Shown piece by piece: positions 21,450-32,194 of a stretch of DNA of 64,000 bases. The DNA comes from Typha latifolia (lineage: Eukaryota > Streptophyta > Magnoliopsida > Poales > Typhaceae). The notes under the pieces were generated by a model. It was not told the DNA's origin. It ran no database searches and saw only the letters and a list, made by a program, of their open reading frames with translations. Where the stretch lies: assembly GCA_019914945.1 (NCBI GenBank), contig CM034108.1:6768001-6832000 (forward strand), read 5' to 3'. The stretch's first letter is position 1. The number at the start of each line of letters is the position of its first letter. Position numbers and translations under genes: made by a program.

Positions 21450-22600
21450 AGTCTTCGGTGCGGTGGTTCCCTAGTATGCGTGCAATGATATCTCCACATA
21501 GCCGTCCTCCCCTACATACTCTCCAAGGGCCTCGCCTTAAGCTCAACCCTTCTCTCCCCCTCAGAAACCTCAAATTTTGTGTCCTCAATGCCATCTATGA
21601 GCATAACGCTCCCTATCTGTTTGACGCATCAATTGTCAGGTGTGCATCATTCATCTTATCTGAAGGACAAGCCTTTCGTTCTTCATTCCTCCACTTAAGC
21701 TAGTGTGAAGGAACGGATAGTAGTTTGCATGCCTTCCTTCACAGAAGTATTGCTGCTAATAATGGATTGATACAAATGGAGCGCCATCTCTTGAAAGTGG
21801 ATAGTTGCCATCTGAACCTTCATCTCCTTCGCTATCCCTTGGCAATCAAAATTTTTCCACTTGAAACAACCAGTCCATAGCATCGCCTCCCTCGAACTTT
21901 GGGAAGTCAAAATGCATAGTTCGACCTGGAATCCCATCATCAGCACTTGAAGCAACCCATTGTTTAGGTCTGAAACCTTTGTTGTTGTGGTTTAGACCTA
22001 TGGTAGCCTCTCACACATTCAAACTTGTCTCCAAATGGATCAAGGTCCTCCAACAAATCATCATCACCCACAAACTGCTCCACTTGGGCTCGTCGATTGG
22101 GTTCCTCTACAATCGGCTCATGAGTAGACGTCGGCACATGTCAAAACTCAGTGGGAAGGGGCAGCAAGAGTTCTTCGTTGATATGGTGCTGAACCTAGAT
22201 CAAAGGAGCCACAGTAGGTGGAGGAGCGGTCCATGGAGGGACCCTCGATTCCAGTCATCAGCGAGGTGTAGACGCAGCTAATCGGTTCAACATCATCGCC
22301 TTTAACTCGGTTTGCTCATTTTGTAGGTTGTCTATCCACTAAATCGTCATCTCGAGCATCACATTAGTGCGCCTTAGGGCCACTGCAAAGACACCTACGG
22401 TCGGTTCTACCTGGCTAAGGCTAATCGCGGCAACCCAAATTGCTTAGTGTTTATGGTTGGTTATAGCATGGCAGTTCCTCCTTCGGGGTAGGGTTATCTT
22501 TAGTTCTTCTCATTGAGGCCATGGACCTTGTATCCACCATTATTGGAGGTAAGAGGTTCAACCTTGGCTCGATACCAAATGGCACGATCTTTCCTCGAGT
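21450..22600 (-). pseudogene. Ty3/gypsy gag remnant with primer binding site
   Basis: The minus strand shows TTGGTATCGAGCC (near 22570-22582), a primer-site-like word. About 60 bases further comes MVDTRSMASMRRTKDNPTP, a typical gag start, soon stopped. Nearer the end (21695-21955) CFKWKNFDCQGIAKEMKVQM and ATIHFQEMALHLYQS resemble the gypsy retrotransposon gag core. Many stops in between mean a decayed element. No pol domain was found. Confidence 0.6.
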
Positions 22601-23860
22601 GACTAACCAGTTTTGGATACAAATTAGGGCAAAATTTTTTAGAGATATTTTGGATGATCTACATAATATATTGTAGCTCTAGAAAATAACTTTTCAACAA
22701 ATCAAATATCTCGACATTTGGATGTCTAGATTGCGAGATACTATCAGATCACTAATTAGAGGTTGAGATGAACAGACCTATGAGATAATGTTTTGAACTG
22801 GTTTTGGGGATCCATGGATGGAGGCACAAACTCCTAAGTATGGGATGGTGGTGGTAGGCCAACGGTGATAGGGTGGCACTGGTAGGGTAGGTGGTGGTGG
22901 AATGATAGGGACGATGGTGGTGTAAGGCTGTAGGGGATAGTTTAGGGAAGAAAGGAGGATGAAGAAAGTGGACCATTCCTTAGGGTCAAGGAGGGGTGGT
23001 TGGATAAGGAGATAGGCAACTTGTCGGCCAAGGGTGGTGGTCGTCCAAGCTTGGTGATGGTCGAACAATAGAGGAGAAGGGAGAGAGTGAGGACAAGTGA
23101 TGTGAACCGGGTTAGATTAGATCATATCAAGTGGACAAGTGATGCCATCTCCATTACCATCTTCCCCTAACCACCTCCTCCCATCATCGCCGCTGTAACC
23201 ACCTTCTCTCATCTTTCCCCTCCTCTTCTTATTCTTCTTCATCATCTTCTTCCTCCTCTTATTCTTTTTCTTCTTCAACACCCTCCTCTTCTACCTATCC
23301 TTGCTTCGATGGAGGGTTCACCGGAGAAGATGGAGTGAGCCGAATATTTCGACCAACTCCAATTTGGGGATTAAAACCTCTAGTTTAGGCATGATGAGGT
23401 GGTAAAGCTGATGGGGAAAATAGGAGAGAGGAATAGAATGAAGAAACTAGGATAATTTATTTTATAAATTATTTAGTATATATAATAATAGAATATTTCT
23501 TTGTTTGTACCGTACAAATTAATATAGAGTGTTAAATGAGAACTATAGAAAAAAATGAGGGATCTGGTTTCAAAATTATCAAATATAGAGTGTGAGTCAT
23601 AAAATAGGTAAAATATAAAGTATGATTTATAAAATGTAATGAACATTTAAAAATAAAATAATATTAATAATTTTCTTTAAATTACTAATTTATGGGCTTA
23701 TGTGCTTGTAAGCGGTCTTACAAGTATATAAGTCCACTTGCGGGCCTACATGCATATATATAAACTCGCAAACGTTAGGGAATCATAAGATCGTCTCCTC
23801 CAAATTCATCTACTATGTGCTTAGCGTTTACTAGTCAAGCTAGCTAACAAAGTATATATA
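22601..23860. other. Gene-free stretch, probably gypsy LTR and low-complexity DNA
   Basis: It lies outside the primer site of the gypsy remnant, so at least the first part is likely its LTR, but no boundary could be set. It has a GGTGGTGG-rich tract (22840-22930), a TTCTTCTTC tract (23220-23290) and a TA repeat before 23872. Frames here are low-complexity. Confidence 0.4.
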
Positions 23861-23871
23861 TATATATACAA

Positions 23872-26075
23872 ATGCATAGTGATATTGCTTTCAGGGAACA
23901 TAGAGGGCTACGCCAAGGTTGCCCTTTCTCACCTTACTTATTCATCTTCGATTCAAATGTCCCCTCCTTTATGTTGGAAGATGGGATAACAAGCAAAACC
24001 TTGGCTGGCATAAGAATCTCCGGAGCAACTCCTCCTCTCACCCATTTGATGTTTGCTGATGATCTATTACTCTTTAGAAAAGCTAGTTCAAGTGAGGCCT
24101 CATATCTCAAAAGAATTATAAACAAATACTGCTCCTACTCAGGTCAAGCTTTAAATTTCAACAAATCTACTATCCTCTTCAGTGAAGGCATTGAAAGTAC
24201 TAACTACAAGGAGGTTATGAAAAGACTGCAAGGCAGCTTGAGATAGGTGATTTATATCTGGGCAACCCGCTCATCAGCACCAGGTCAAGAGTTGCTATCC
24301 TAAATTTTATCAAGGAGAAGTTTCAGAGCAAGCTCTCGGGTTGGAAAGCTAGATGTCTATCTCATGCCGGAAGACTAGCTCTCATTAAATTAACTTTGAG
24401 TTTGATACCTATATATTTCATGGCCAAACCATCATCAAGCCGCTCACCTCTCTGGTGAGGAACTTCTGGTGGGGGTTCAAAGAGCCTAAGAGACATCTAT
24501 CTAAGAAGTTGGGATGTCATTTGCAGGCCTACTAACAATGGTGGGCTTGGAATTAGATAGTTGGATTTGGTTAATCAAGTTCTGGTGCTCAAACTAGCAT
24601 GGAGACTAATTCAGGACAAGAATAGCATCTGAGCTATAATTATAAAAGCAAGGTACTTCCCTCACAACAGCTTTTAGGATGCTACCCCTTACTAGGGAGC
24701 ATCACAGACTTGGCGCTCTATTCTCTAGGTGCACAGCTCTCTCTGCTGAAACTCAAGATGGCTGGTTAGCGATAGGGCAGATATTCACAGCACAAATGAC
24801 AGCTGGATCCCAATGCATGATCTATCAAACCTTACTCTACCTATGGGGATAACTCATGTTAAGGATCTCATCAAAGAAGACCAATGGGATGTCCGGCTAA
24901 TTATTAGTATCTTCTCCAACGAAGTTGCAAATACCATCCTTAACACTTATGTAGGGATAGAGGTTCCACCCCGGCTAGATAGGCTAATTCGGATGTTGTC
25001 CATGAGGAGACTTCTCAACAAAGCCAGCATTCAAAATCATTTCTACCGACTGCTGGACTGCTTCAACTTCGAACCCTCCAGGCAAATTGCTCTAGAAACT
25101 TATATGGAAGAATAATCTGATCATCCAAAGGGTTAAAATCTTCTTATGGCGCTACATTGTAAGGGCTCTTCTAGTTAAAGAGATTCTCACTTGAAGGATT
25201 CTAGCTCTTAATGACAAGGTCTGTACGTTTTGCAAGAAAGAGTCTGAATCGATGGACCATCTATTCCTAAAGTGCAACTTTGCTAGGGCAGCGTCGTTCA
25301 AAGTGCTGGGTCTCCACCTCAGCCAAGCTTCTCAGACCCTGCATGGATGGATTATGGATTCAAGTGCCAACCTTTCCACGAAGAACATGGCGCTTCTTCT
25401 CACTACTCTTTGGGCCATTTGGAAAATCAAAACAATTTAATATTCAGGAACACCCTTGCCCTCTCGGAAGATGTACTCAACCTCTTACATCAGAAGATAA
25501 TGCAAAGCTAAACTTTTTAGCTATGCGCTCTACTCTAGACCTGGTAGGTGCACTGATATGTGCAATAGTAGGAACCTTCTCTACTAGGTGGATGCGGCGT
25601 GGAAGGGTGACTCATGTGGTGGTCTCGGACTTCTACTCTGCTGCTACCCTAAGATTTTCTGCATGGCAAAATGTGTTTTCCTCCAGCATTGTAGTGGCAA
25701 TTTGTATGGTGAAGCCATGGTAGTCTTAAAGGGGCTTAAAGAGTTCCTTAGAAGATGCCCTAATAGGACGGCTTGGTTATTCAACGACTCAAGCGTGATG
25801 GTCAAAGCAGTCAACAAGATCCAGCTCAAGGTTGATCGGACGATCTCCAATCTGATCTAGGATTGCATCAGCATCCTCTCAACTCACCCTAACTTTAGGG
25901 TTTCTCACTAGTAGGGTTAACAACTTTTCGGCGCACAACCTTGCAAATATAGCTTACCGTGATAGGCTTTGCAATGTATGGTTTGATTCGCCTCAAGATC
26001 ATGATGTAACACCGAGCGATTAATGTATTCGGTCCATGGACCTTTTTCAAAAAAGGAAAAGAAAAGAAAAGCATA
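23872..26075 (+). mobile_element. 5'-truncated LINE (non-LTR retrotransposon), decayed
   Basis: The order is reverse transcriptase (23872-24246: RGLRQGCPFSPYLF and the catalytic FADDLLLF), post-RT region (GWKARCLSHAGRLALIKLTL, RNFWWGFKEP, NGGLGIRQLDLVN across shifted frames), zf-RVT (CTFCKKESESMDHLFLKC, 25228-25281), and an RNase H domain (VDAAWKGDSCGGLG, FNDSSVMVKAVN; 25585-25860). It ends in an A/G-rich tail (26050-26080). The endonuclease and first RT half are missing, as usual for 5'-truncated LINEs. Several frameshifts and stops break the frame. It ends about 160 bp downstream of the truncated CC-NB gene. Confidence 0.9.
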
Positions 26076-26238
26076 TAAATTATTGAACAAGTTCACTTCG
26101 ATTAGCTAAGCCAGGACTAGAAAGCAGATACACACCAATCTGTAATGAAAATTCATTTGGGAAATCGTAGGATGATCCATAAGAAATTCCTCGCTTAAGC
26201 TCGACGAGGTCAAGCTACTATCAAAGTTTTCTTATTTG

Positions 26239-27426
26239 CTAGCTCGAATCACCCGACGATGAGGAAGAAGCACATAAAATCTCCCCAATAGTCTTTGCAG
26301 CCAATGGCAGGCCACTACAGCAGTCCAATATTTCCATCTTCATGGCCCCCAGAGAAGGGTCATCAAACGTATGACCATTTCTCGAGGATGCATCCATGAA
26401 TATTGCCCAACAACTTTCTCTATCTAGTGTAGGTTGTAGTTGGTACAAGTGTTCTCTTCCCACCATCTTCACCACTACCTCTTCCAATCTGCTTGTGACG
26501 ATGACTCCTCCACCGCTCCCCTTTGGCAATCCAAAGGCGAGACGGTCAGAACACTCGTCATATCTTGGCAGCCCGAGGCCCAAATCCTCATACCATTCGT
26601 CGATGTTCCACAGATCGTCGAACACAATGAGGTATCTCTTACCTTTTAATTCTTGGTGGAGGATAAACATCAACTCCGTGAGGTCATCGCCGATCGTCTT
26701 AATCCTAGAAATTGATGAGATGACCTCCTCGTCAACCCCAAGGGACAATAGCATCCTCTCCACAATCTCTTTTCTTAGACCCTTCTCTTTGCTGCTGCTC
26801 GTCTGGGAGATGCACACCCAGAGCCTTGGACAAAAGTGTCTCCTCACAAACTGGCTATTAAAGATCAATTGTGCTAAGGCCGTTTTTCCAACTCCGCCCA
26901 TCCCCACAATTCCAATGCCTTTGAACGATCCATTTGTGTTCTGCTCCAAGAGAATCCTCTCCATCTCCACCAAATGATCTCCAAAACCATGGACCTTGCA
27001 TCCCTCCACTGCATGAGAAGTCCAACGATCGAACTCCGCTGCCTCCCATTTGCCAATGTCACGACGCAACGGACCGCTACAATTAACAGGATTTGGTTCC
27101 ACTCTTGCATCAGTTATTTTTCGGATCTTTCGTTTGATAGTTAGTAATCTCTTCTTAGTTTTGAAAAGAAATAACTTATCAGGCAAAGAATTGCCATCTC
27201 TGTGCTTCTTGGACAGCAGTTGACACTCGAGCAGCATGTCGTTGAGATCGTAGAGAGATTCTCGGAGCAAGTCAGTGGTACCTAGAGATGTGGAGGAACT
27301 CACTTTCTTCTCCAGTTCATCCTTTATCTCTTGGAAATGGAGAGTAAAAGGAATTGCCTTGTTGTCCTCCTCTGCAAGAGCATCCACAAACTTCCCCATG
27401 AGGAACTGTACAATTTCCACAGCCAT
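26239..27426 (-). CDS. CC-NB-ARC protein without LRRs (ZAR1-like NLR N-terminal half)
   Basis: An intact 395-residue frame. The coiled coil (1-110) starts MAVEIVQFLMGKFVDALAEE, reminiscent of the MADA helix of resistosome-forming CNLs, with the EDVID-like LYDLNDMLLECQL (59-71). The NB domain has P-loop GMGGVGKT (175-182), an RNBS-A-like LWVCISQT (202-209), kinase-2 LIVFDDLW (266-273), RNBS-B GGGVIVTSR (305-313) and GLPLAAKTIGEIL (372-384). It then ends in a Ser-rich tail, with no winged helix, MHD or LRR. All nucleotide-binding residues look intact, so ATP/ADP binding is plausible. It is head-to-head with the NB-LRR gene at 28122. Downstream lies a LINE, so truncation of a longer gene is possible; a natural CN-type protein is the alternative. 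Confidence 0.85.
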   Translation of the reverse strand: MAVEIVQFLMGKFVDALAEEDNKAIPFTLHFQEIKDELEKKVSSSTSLGTTDLLRESLYDLNDMLLECQLLSKKHRDGNSLPDKLFLFKTKKRLLTIKRKIRKITDARVEPNPVNCSGPLRRDIGKWEAAEFDRWTSHAVEGCKVHGFGDHLVEMERILLEQNTNGSFKGIGIVGMGGVGKTALAQLIFNSQFVRRHFCPRLWVCISQTSSSKEKGLRKEIVERMLLSLGVDEEVISSISRIKTIGDDLTELMFILHQELKGKRYLIVFDDLWNIDEWYEDLGLGLPRYDECSDRLAFGLPKGSGGGVIVTSRLEEVVVKMVGREHLYQLQPTLDRESCWAIFMDASSRNGHTFDDPSLGAMKMEILDCCSGLPLAAKTIGEILCASSSSSGDSS

Positions 27427-28121
27427 TTGTTTTCTCTTACCCTTTTTTTCTTCCTCCTGGGCCAGCTCTCTTCAAGTAAATCTGGAGAATAAGATGGCAA
27501 AGAGGGTTAGAGGGAGATAATAGAAGCCGATGAAGCAATCTGAGAAGAAGAGGAAAGCATACATGGGAAGGAGACACTCAAACACCAGAAGAGCCCAGGA
27601 AACAAACAGGAAGGAAAGAGACGACAACACGACGGAGAAAGCACACATGGGACGGTAGTCTCATATAGAAAATTCTGTCCACAGATGGCTCTGTTTGCAA
27701 CAAACTTCAAAGGGATTTCAATTGATTTCATTTGTGGGCCCGGTGGATGAAAAAAGTCAGCCCAAGGACTAATTGAGGTGCTTGCTTGATTCGCAAGACT
27801 ACATCCTGGGTTCGATGAATCCAGCGATTTATCTGCAATTCAATTATTCATCTACATCCTCGTGTATACCTTCGATTCTTAGAAGGTTCCTCATTTTAAT
27901 TTTCCAATCTTTTTCCAGTGTTATTTCTGATTGGTACTCTTCAATTCTGGGAAGGCTCCTCATTGTTCCCACCACTGTTTCCTTTCCTCTTCTTATCTCT
28001 TTCGGATCCCTGAATACCCTCCGTCTTGTTCCTATTCCCGCAACTATTCCATTACAACTTACAACAACCTCCTTTTGCTTCCTTAGAATCTTGTCCTTCT
28101 TTTCCCTAATAACAGAGGGCG
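27427..28121. promoter_or_regulatory. Shared head-to-head intergenic region of the NLR pair
   Basis: 695 bp separate the two divergent start codons, so both promoters and 5' leaders must lie here unless there are distant leader exons. A CTTCCTT/TCTT-rich leader precedes the plus-strand gene (27840-28120). I saw no coiled-coil-coding exon for the downstream NLR on the plus strand. Specific binding sites were not assigned. Confidence 0.45.
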
Positions 28122-30839
28122 ATGGACAACATCGAAGTAGGCCATGATCGGGACATGTTACCGGGAGAGAAACTCCAAGCCATCCAACAACTCCAGAGAG
28201 CACTGGTGAACCCAGAAGTTGGTACGGTGGTCATCTATGGCATTGGTGGCTCAGGCAAGACATGGACTGCGAAGAAGGCATACAATACAGCCATGACATC
28301 TCATTTATTTGATACATATATCTGGATCCCTCTATCTAGCAGTTGCAGTGTCAGACGTGCCATGGAGAAGATTTCGACACGCCTCTCGATTGCCGTCGGA
28401 GCTGACCTCAGCGAAGAAAGCATGAGAGCAAAGATCAGTGAAAGTCTGGAAGGGCGAAATTTCTTGTTGGTGCTTGATAATGCTTTGTTTAAAGAGGACG
28501 GCGTGTTGGACCGCATGGGAGTTCCGCGCCGTAATAGATTGAATGCTTCAAAGGTCGTTGCAACAACGAGAACTAGTAGATCATTGAATATAATGGAGCC
28601 GGATATGGTTATCACACCAACTAGTCTTGGACGGAAGGACTCATGGGACTTGTTCTGTGAGATGGCCGGGGAAAGCATCAGTTCCAAGGTTGGGCCGGCT
28701 TTGGTCGAAGGTTGCAACGGGATGCCATTGCCGATCATCTTGTTGGCGGGGGCCTTTCGGAACGTGCCATCTGGTCCAGCAATGACGAAGGCGCAGGAGA
28801 GCGCTATGATATCGATAGTAACTGCGGGTCCGTTTTATGGGATGTACCGGGCTGTGAGATTTGGTTACTCTATGCTCCCCAGTGACAGGGTAAGGGACTG
28901 TTTCTCCTTTTGCTTGCTCTTTCCTGAGGATATAGGAATCCCCAGTAACGATTTGATCCGCTACTGGATAATGGATGGCCTAATCGATGGAGACAATGAT
29001 ATGGAAAAGTCTAAGATGGGTCGGGACATCCTTGTTGTGCTCTTAGATCACGGTATGCTGTATTGGGAGGATGACGATCATGTCCGGGTGCATGATGTCG
29101 TCAGAGAGGTGGCATTAGACATGAGAATTGCCTGCAAATTGCCTATGTTTCAATCTTCTGCAAGAGATGATCTCCACGGGGAAGTGGCTTTGGAGCTGCA
29201 TAACTTGTCGATTGCTGTAGGGGTGTCATGTAGCAGAAGATCGTTGATGGAGAGTACAATCAAGGAACTTTGTGGAAGTCCCAAATGCCTTTTTATATCG
29301 ACCTTGCTTCTCAGGGGAAACCATTATCTGAAGGTAATCCAAGATAGTTACTTTCAGCACATGCAAATGCTCAGTGTGCTCGACCTCTCATTTACCCGAA
29401 TCAGATTGCTGCCATCGTCAATCTCCAATTTGGTTCGTCTACGGTTGTTGATTCTCAAAGGTTGTGATTGCTTACAGGAGATCCGGCATATCAGGCCGCT
29501 AGTCAAGCTTGAGATCCTCGACGCCTCAGGCTCAGCTTCCCTTAAGAAGATAGAATCTGGATCATTCGACCTTCTGAAGATGCTTAAAACCCTCGACTTG
29601 TCTGGCACTTCCATTGAGTATTTACCATCTACCAGTGGACTTCGTGACTTGCGTCGCCTTTTACTAGACGGATGTCGATCCCTGAAGTCAGACTGGCGTC
29701 TACAAGTACCTCCCAAACTCAAGATTCTTGATCTATCCAATACGACTTTCGCCAACTTCGCCTATGGAATTAACACAGCGGGTGCTTTTCAGAATTTGCA
29801 ATTAGGTAACAACGATGATGCAATTAATTGGGAGGCCATGCAATGGATACAGGTTGGATTGACCTGGGACCAACGGGCTTCATCTAGCTTCACATTTAAC
29901 CGAGATGAGAATGATACAACAGCACGCATATCCGTGAGTAATGCCAGCTTTTTCAAATCCTTGAATAAAGATTCTCCACTGTGGAAAAATGGCCTTCAGA
30001 AGTTCCATTTTGTCATATGCCCCTTAGAGGAAGAAAGCATGGACCTCGATATTCTAGTGCACAGCATGCAATATGTGTTCAGAGATACATATTTGAAGAC
30101 AAAGCATTTCTCTCACTCTACCAGTCATAGTCGCTTCTTGGAGATTCATAGTTCAGATAGTTATCCTGCCGGAGTTGAGGGAATCCTTGCTCGCGCTGAA
30201 GTCATATCTTTGAAGAACCTTGCGTTTCTAACCCAACTGTCAGATTTGAATCTCCAGGAGATGAGACCAATGAGGGAGTGCTGGATAGATAGATGTAACA
30301 GAATGGAGAATGTTTTCAGTGGGAACGAGATAGAGCTCATTGCTGCAATGGGTAGCTTGCAGAACCTATGGATCTCCAATCTAGAAAAATTGACGTCTTT
30401 CTGTGGTGGGGCGATGGAGAGACTGTCGAACCTGAGTTGCCTCAGACACTTGCATCTGGATTGCTGTCCAAACCTCACCTGCCTCTTTCCTGCAACTCTG
30501 CGCCTTCAAGAACTCGAAACGCTACAGATCAAGTTCTGTGATAATCTGCAGTGCGTGTTTGACAACTCGGTCTTGGGAGAAGATGCCCTACCAAGGTTAC
30601 AGACGGTGCGCTTGTGGGAATTGCCGGAGCTGACTAGTGTTTGTGGAGGAGTGTTGCCATCTATCAAGAATCTCGAAGTGAAGAACTGCTTGAAACTGAA
30701 GAAAATTCCAGTGGGTGTAGATAACAAGAGCCCACTCGCCGTGATCAGAGGAGAAAGGGTATGGTGGAACAACGTTACCTGGGAAGATGAAAGGATCAAG
30801 TCTCTTTTAATCTTCAGGAATTGGGGGCGGCGCTTCTAA
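28122..30839 (+). CDS. NB-ARC-LRR protein without coiled coil (At4g19050/RPS2-like class)
   Basis: An intact 905-residue frame. The P-loop GIGGSGKT is already at 40-47, leaving no room for a coiled coil or TIR. Then come kinase-2 LLVLDN (115-120; the usual second Asp is Asn), RNBS-B KVVATTR (144-150), MPLP in place of GLPL (201-204), RNBS-D CFSFCLLFPED (260-270), winged helix and VHD in place of MHD (323-325). LRRs run from about 370 to 870, with an insert-like loop near 560-680. The C-terminus (GERVWWNNVTWED) is typical of RPS2-type NLRs. It resembles CC-less At4g19050-like proteins, in which the VLDN variant may be normal (from memory). It probably acts in immunity, alone or with its head-to-head neighbour. 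Confidence 0.9.
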   Translation: MDNIEVGHDRDMLPGEKLQAIQQLQRALVNPEVGTVVIYGIGGSGKTWTAKKAYNTAMTSHLFDTYIWIPLSSSCSVRRAMEKISTRLSIAVGADLSEESMRAKISESLEGRNFLLVLDNALFKEDGVLDRMGVPRRNRLNASKVVATTRTSRSLNIMEPDMVITPTSLGRKDSWDLFCEMAGESISSKVGPALVEGCNGMPLPIILLAGAFRNVPSGPAMTKAQESAMISIVTAGPFYGMYRAVRFGYSMLPSDRVRDCFSFCLLFPEDIGIPSNDLIRYWIMDGLIDGDNDMEKSKMGRDILVVLLDHGMLYWEDDDHVRVHDVVREVALDMRIACKLPMFQSSARDDLHGEVALELHNLSIAVGVSCSRRSLMESTIKELCGSPKCLFISTLLLRGNHYLKVIQDSYFQHMQMLSVLDLSFTRIRLLPSSISNLVRLRLLILKGCDCLQEIRHIRPLVKLEILDASGSASLKKIESGSFDLLKMLKTLDLSGTSIEYLPSTSGLRDLRRLLLDGCRSLKSDWRLQVPPKLKILDLSNTTFANFAYGINTAGAFQNLQLGNNDDAINWEAMQWIQVGLTWDQRASSSFTFNRDENDTTARISVSNASFFKSLNKDSPLWKNGLQKFHFVICPLEEESMDLDILVHSMQYVFRDTYLKTKHFSHSTSHSRFLEIHSSDSYPAGVEGILARAEVISLKNLAFLTQLSDLNLQEMRPMRECWIDRCNRMENVFSGNEIELIAAMGSLQNLWISNLEKLTSFCGGAMERLSNLSCLRHLHLDCCPNLTCLFPATLRLQELETLQIKFCDNLQCVFDNSVLGEDALPRLQTVRLWELPELTSVCGGVLPSIKNLEVKNCLKLKKIPVGVDNKSPLAVIRGERVWWNNVTWEDERIKSLLIFRNWGRRF

Positions 30840-32190
30840 CAGTATTCAATAGTGAAGAAGAATGGAGGGAGGACAGGGACCCATCTTTACCTGTGATACG
30901 TTTGTTTATTGTCTATATGTTTCTTTTCTTTTTGTCGTTGTCTTGACAAAATATTTATCTAATCAATTGTGTCTTTGATAATCAGTAGAAATCTTGTCTC
31001 AAGCTTAATTGGACTTTATTCGTCTCAGATGAAGTAAAGCTGGGATGAGATTAAGCTATTCTTTATGGAATATATGATTTTTGATTTAGAAAATCTTCCT
31101 CTTTTTAAGGAAATATGCCTCTTTAATATTTCTAACCGCAAATCATATCAAAAAACATTTTCCCTTTTGCATGCAAACCCAATTTAAATTTCTCCTTTCA
31201 CAACTGCCTAATAATTTTCCAAAATTATAGGATTACCCTAAGCTTGAATATTTGAAAAAGAAAGGTCTTGAACTTGTTGATAAAAGAAAGATCATTACGT
31301 GCTCAAAAAACAAATAAGACAGAAGATAATTCTGAGAGCCAATTTCGAGATTTTTGCTTGAGGCTAAATAGTGATTTTTGAAGGCGACGAACTCTGGTCT
31401 CCCCATTTTTGTTTTGTTTTGTTTTATTTTTGTTCCAGTAAAAAGCCTATGGGCATTTCATTGATTGTCGTAAATAAGGCCTTCTAGTCCCTTAGATACT
31501 TTCTTAGATAAGCTTGCAGATAAATGGATGGATATCCGAGACTAGGGATTAGTCATATATTTATAGGGTAACGAGTAGGTATCATAGCTCATCAATAAAC
31601 TGAGAAATAAAGCATTTATCTTATTAGATCTTTATCTAATATTATCTTTATATGATTAAATCAATCTCTTGGTTGTGATTAGCGTGGACCACTTAAAAAG
31701 ATAAAGTCTAACAATCTTTCACTTAGTCTAACATAATCATAATACATCTCTTAATTACTTTGACTCAGAAAAGTGAGACAACCAACATTGAACCATGAAG
31801 GTTATTGTGTATAATAATACTTACACAATATCATTCTATAGTCACGATGTTAGTACTAACACGTTTACTTCTAGTTAAAATTCATATATTACTTATTCCT
31901 GCTCATTTAATTAATACAAGTGTTCTCCTGATGCATCAAATAGCCTTCCATATATAATAACTAAATATATCATGACAATTTATGATTCAGCCGTAGATGT
32001 ACAAAACATGAAAACTTCTAACTCTCTTTAAACAAAGATGTAACTTTAATCCTAGTACTCTTAATTAATCTTTGCTTTCTTGATGGAGATATTATGTATC
32101 ATAGATTTAATATCCATTTACCACATTTTTTTAATCACTCATCTTGCATCATAACCATATTGCAAGTTATAGAATTTGCTTTATAATCGA
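30840..32190. other. Gene-free AT-rich stretch downstream of the NLR pair
   Basis: No supported genes. Sequence at 31690-31730 (TCTAACAATCTTTCACTTAG) resembles text common in plant Copia LTRs, but no element boundaries could be drawn. Confidence 0.4.
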
Positions 32191-32194
32191 CTTC

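Noticed and set aside
27773..28147. Plus-strand frame just upstream of the NB-LRR gene, considered as a coiled-coil exon
   Set aside because: It is Ser/Leu/Ile-rich with no heptads, in another frame, and lacks a splice route to the NB domain.
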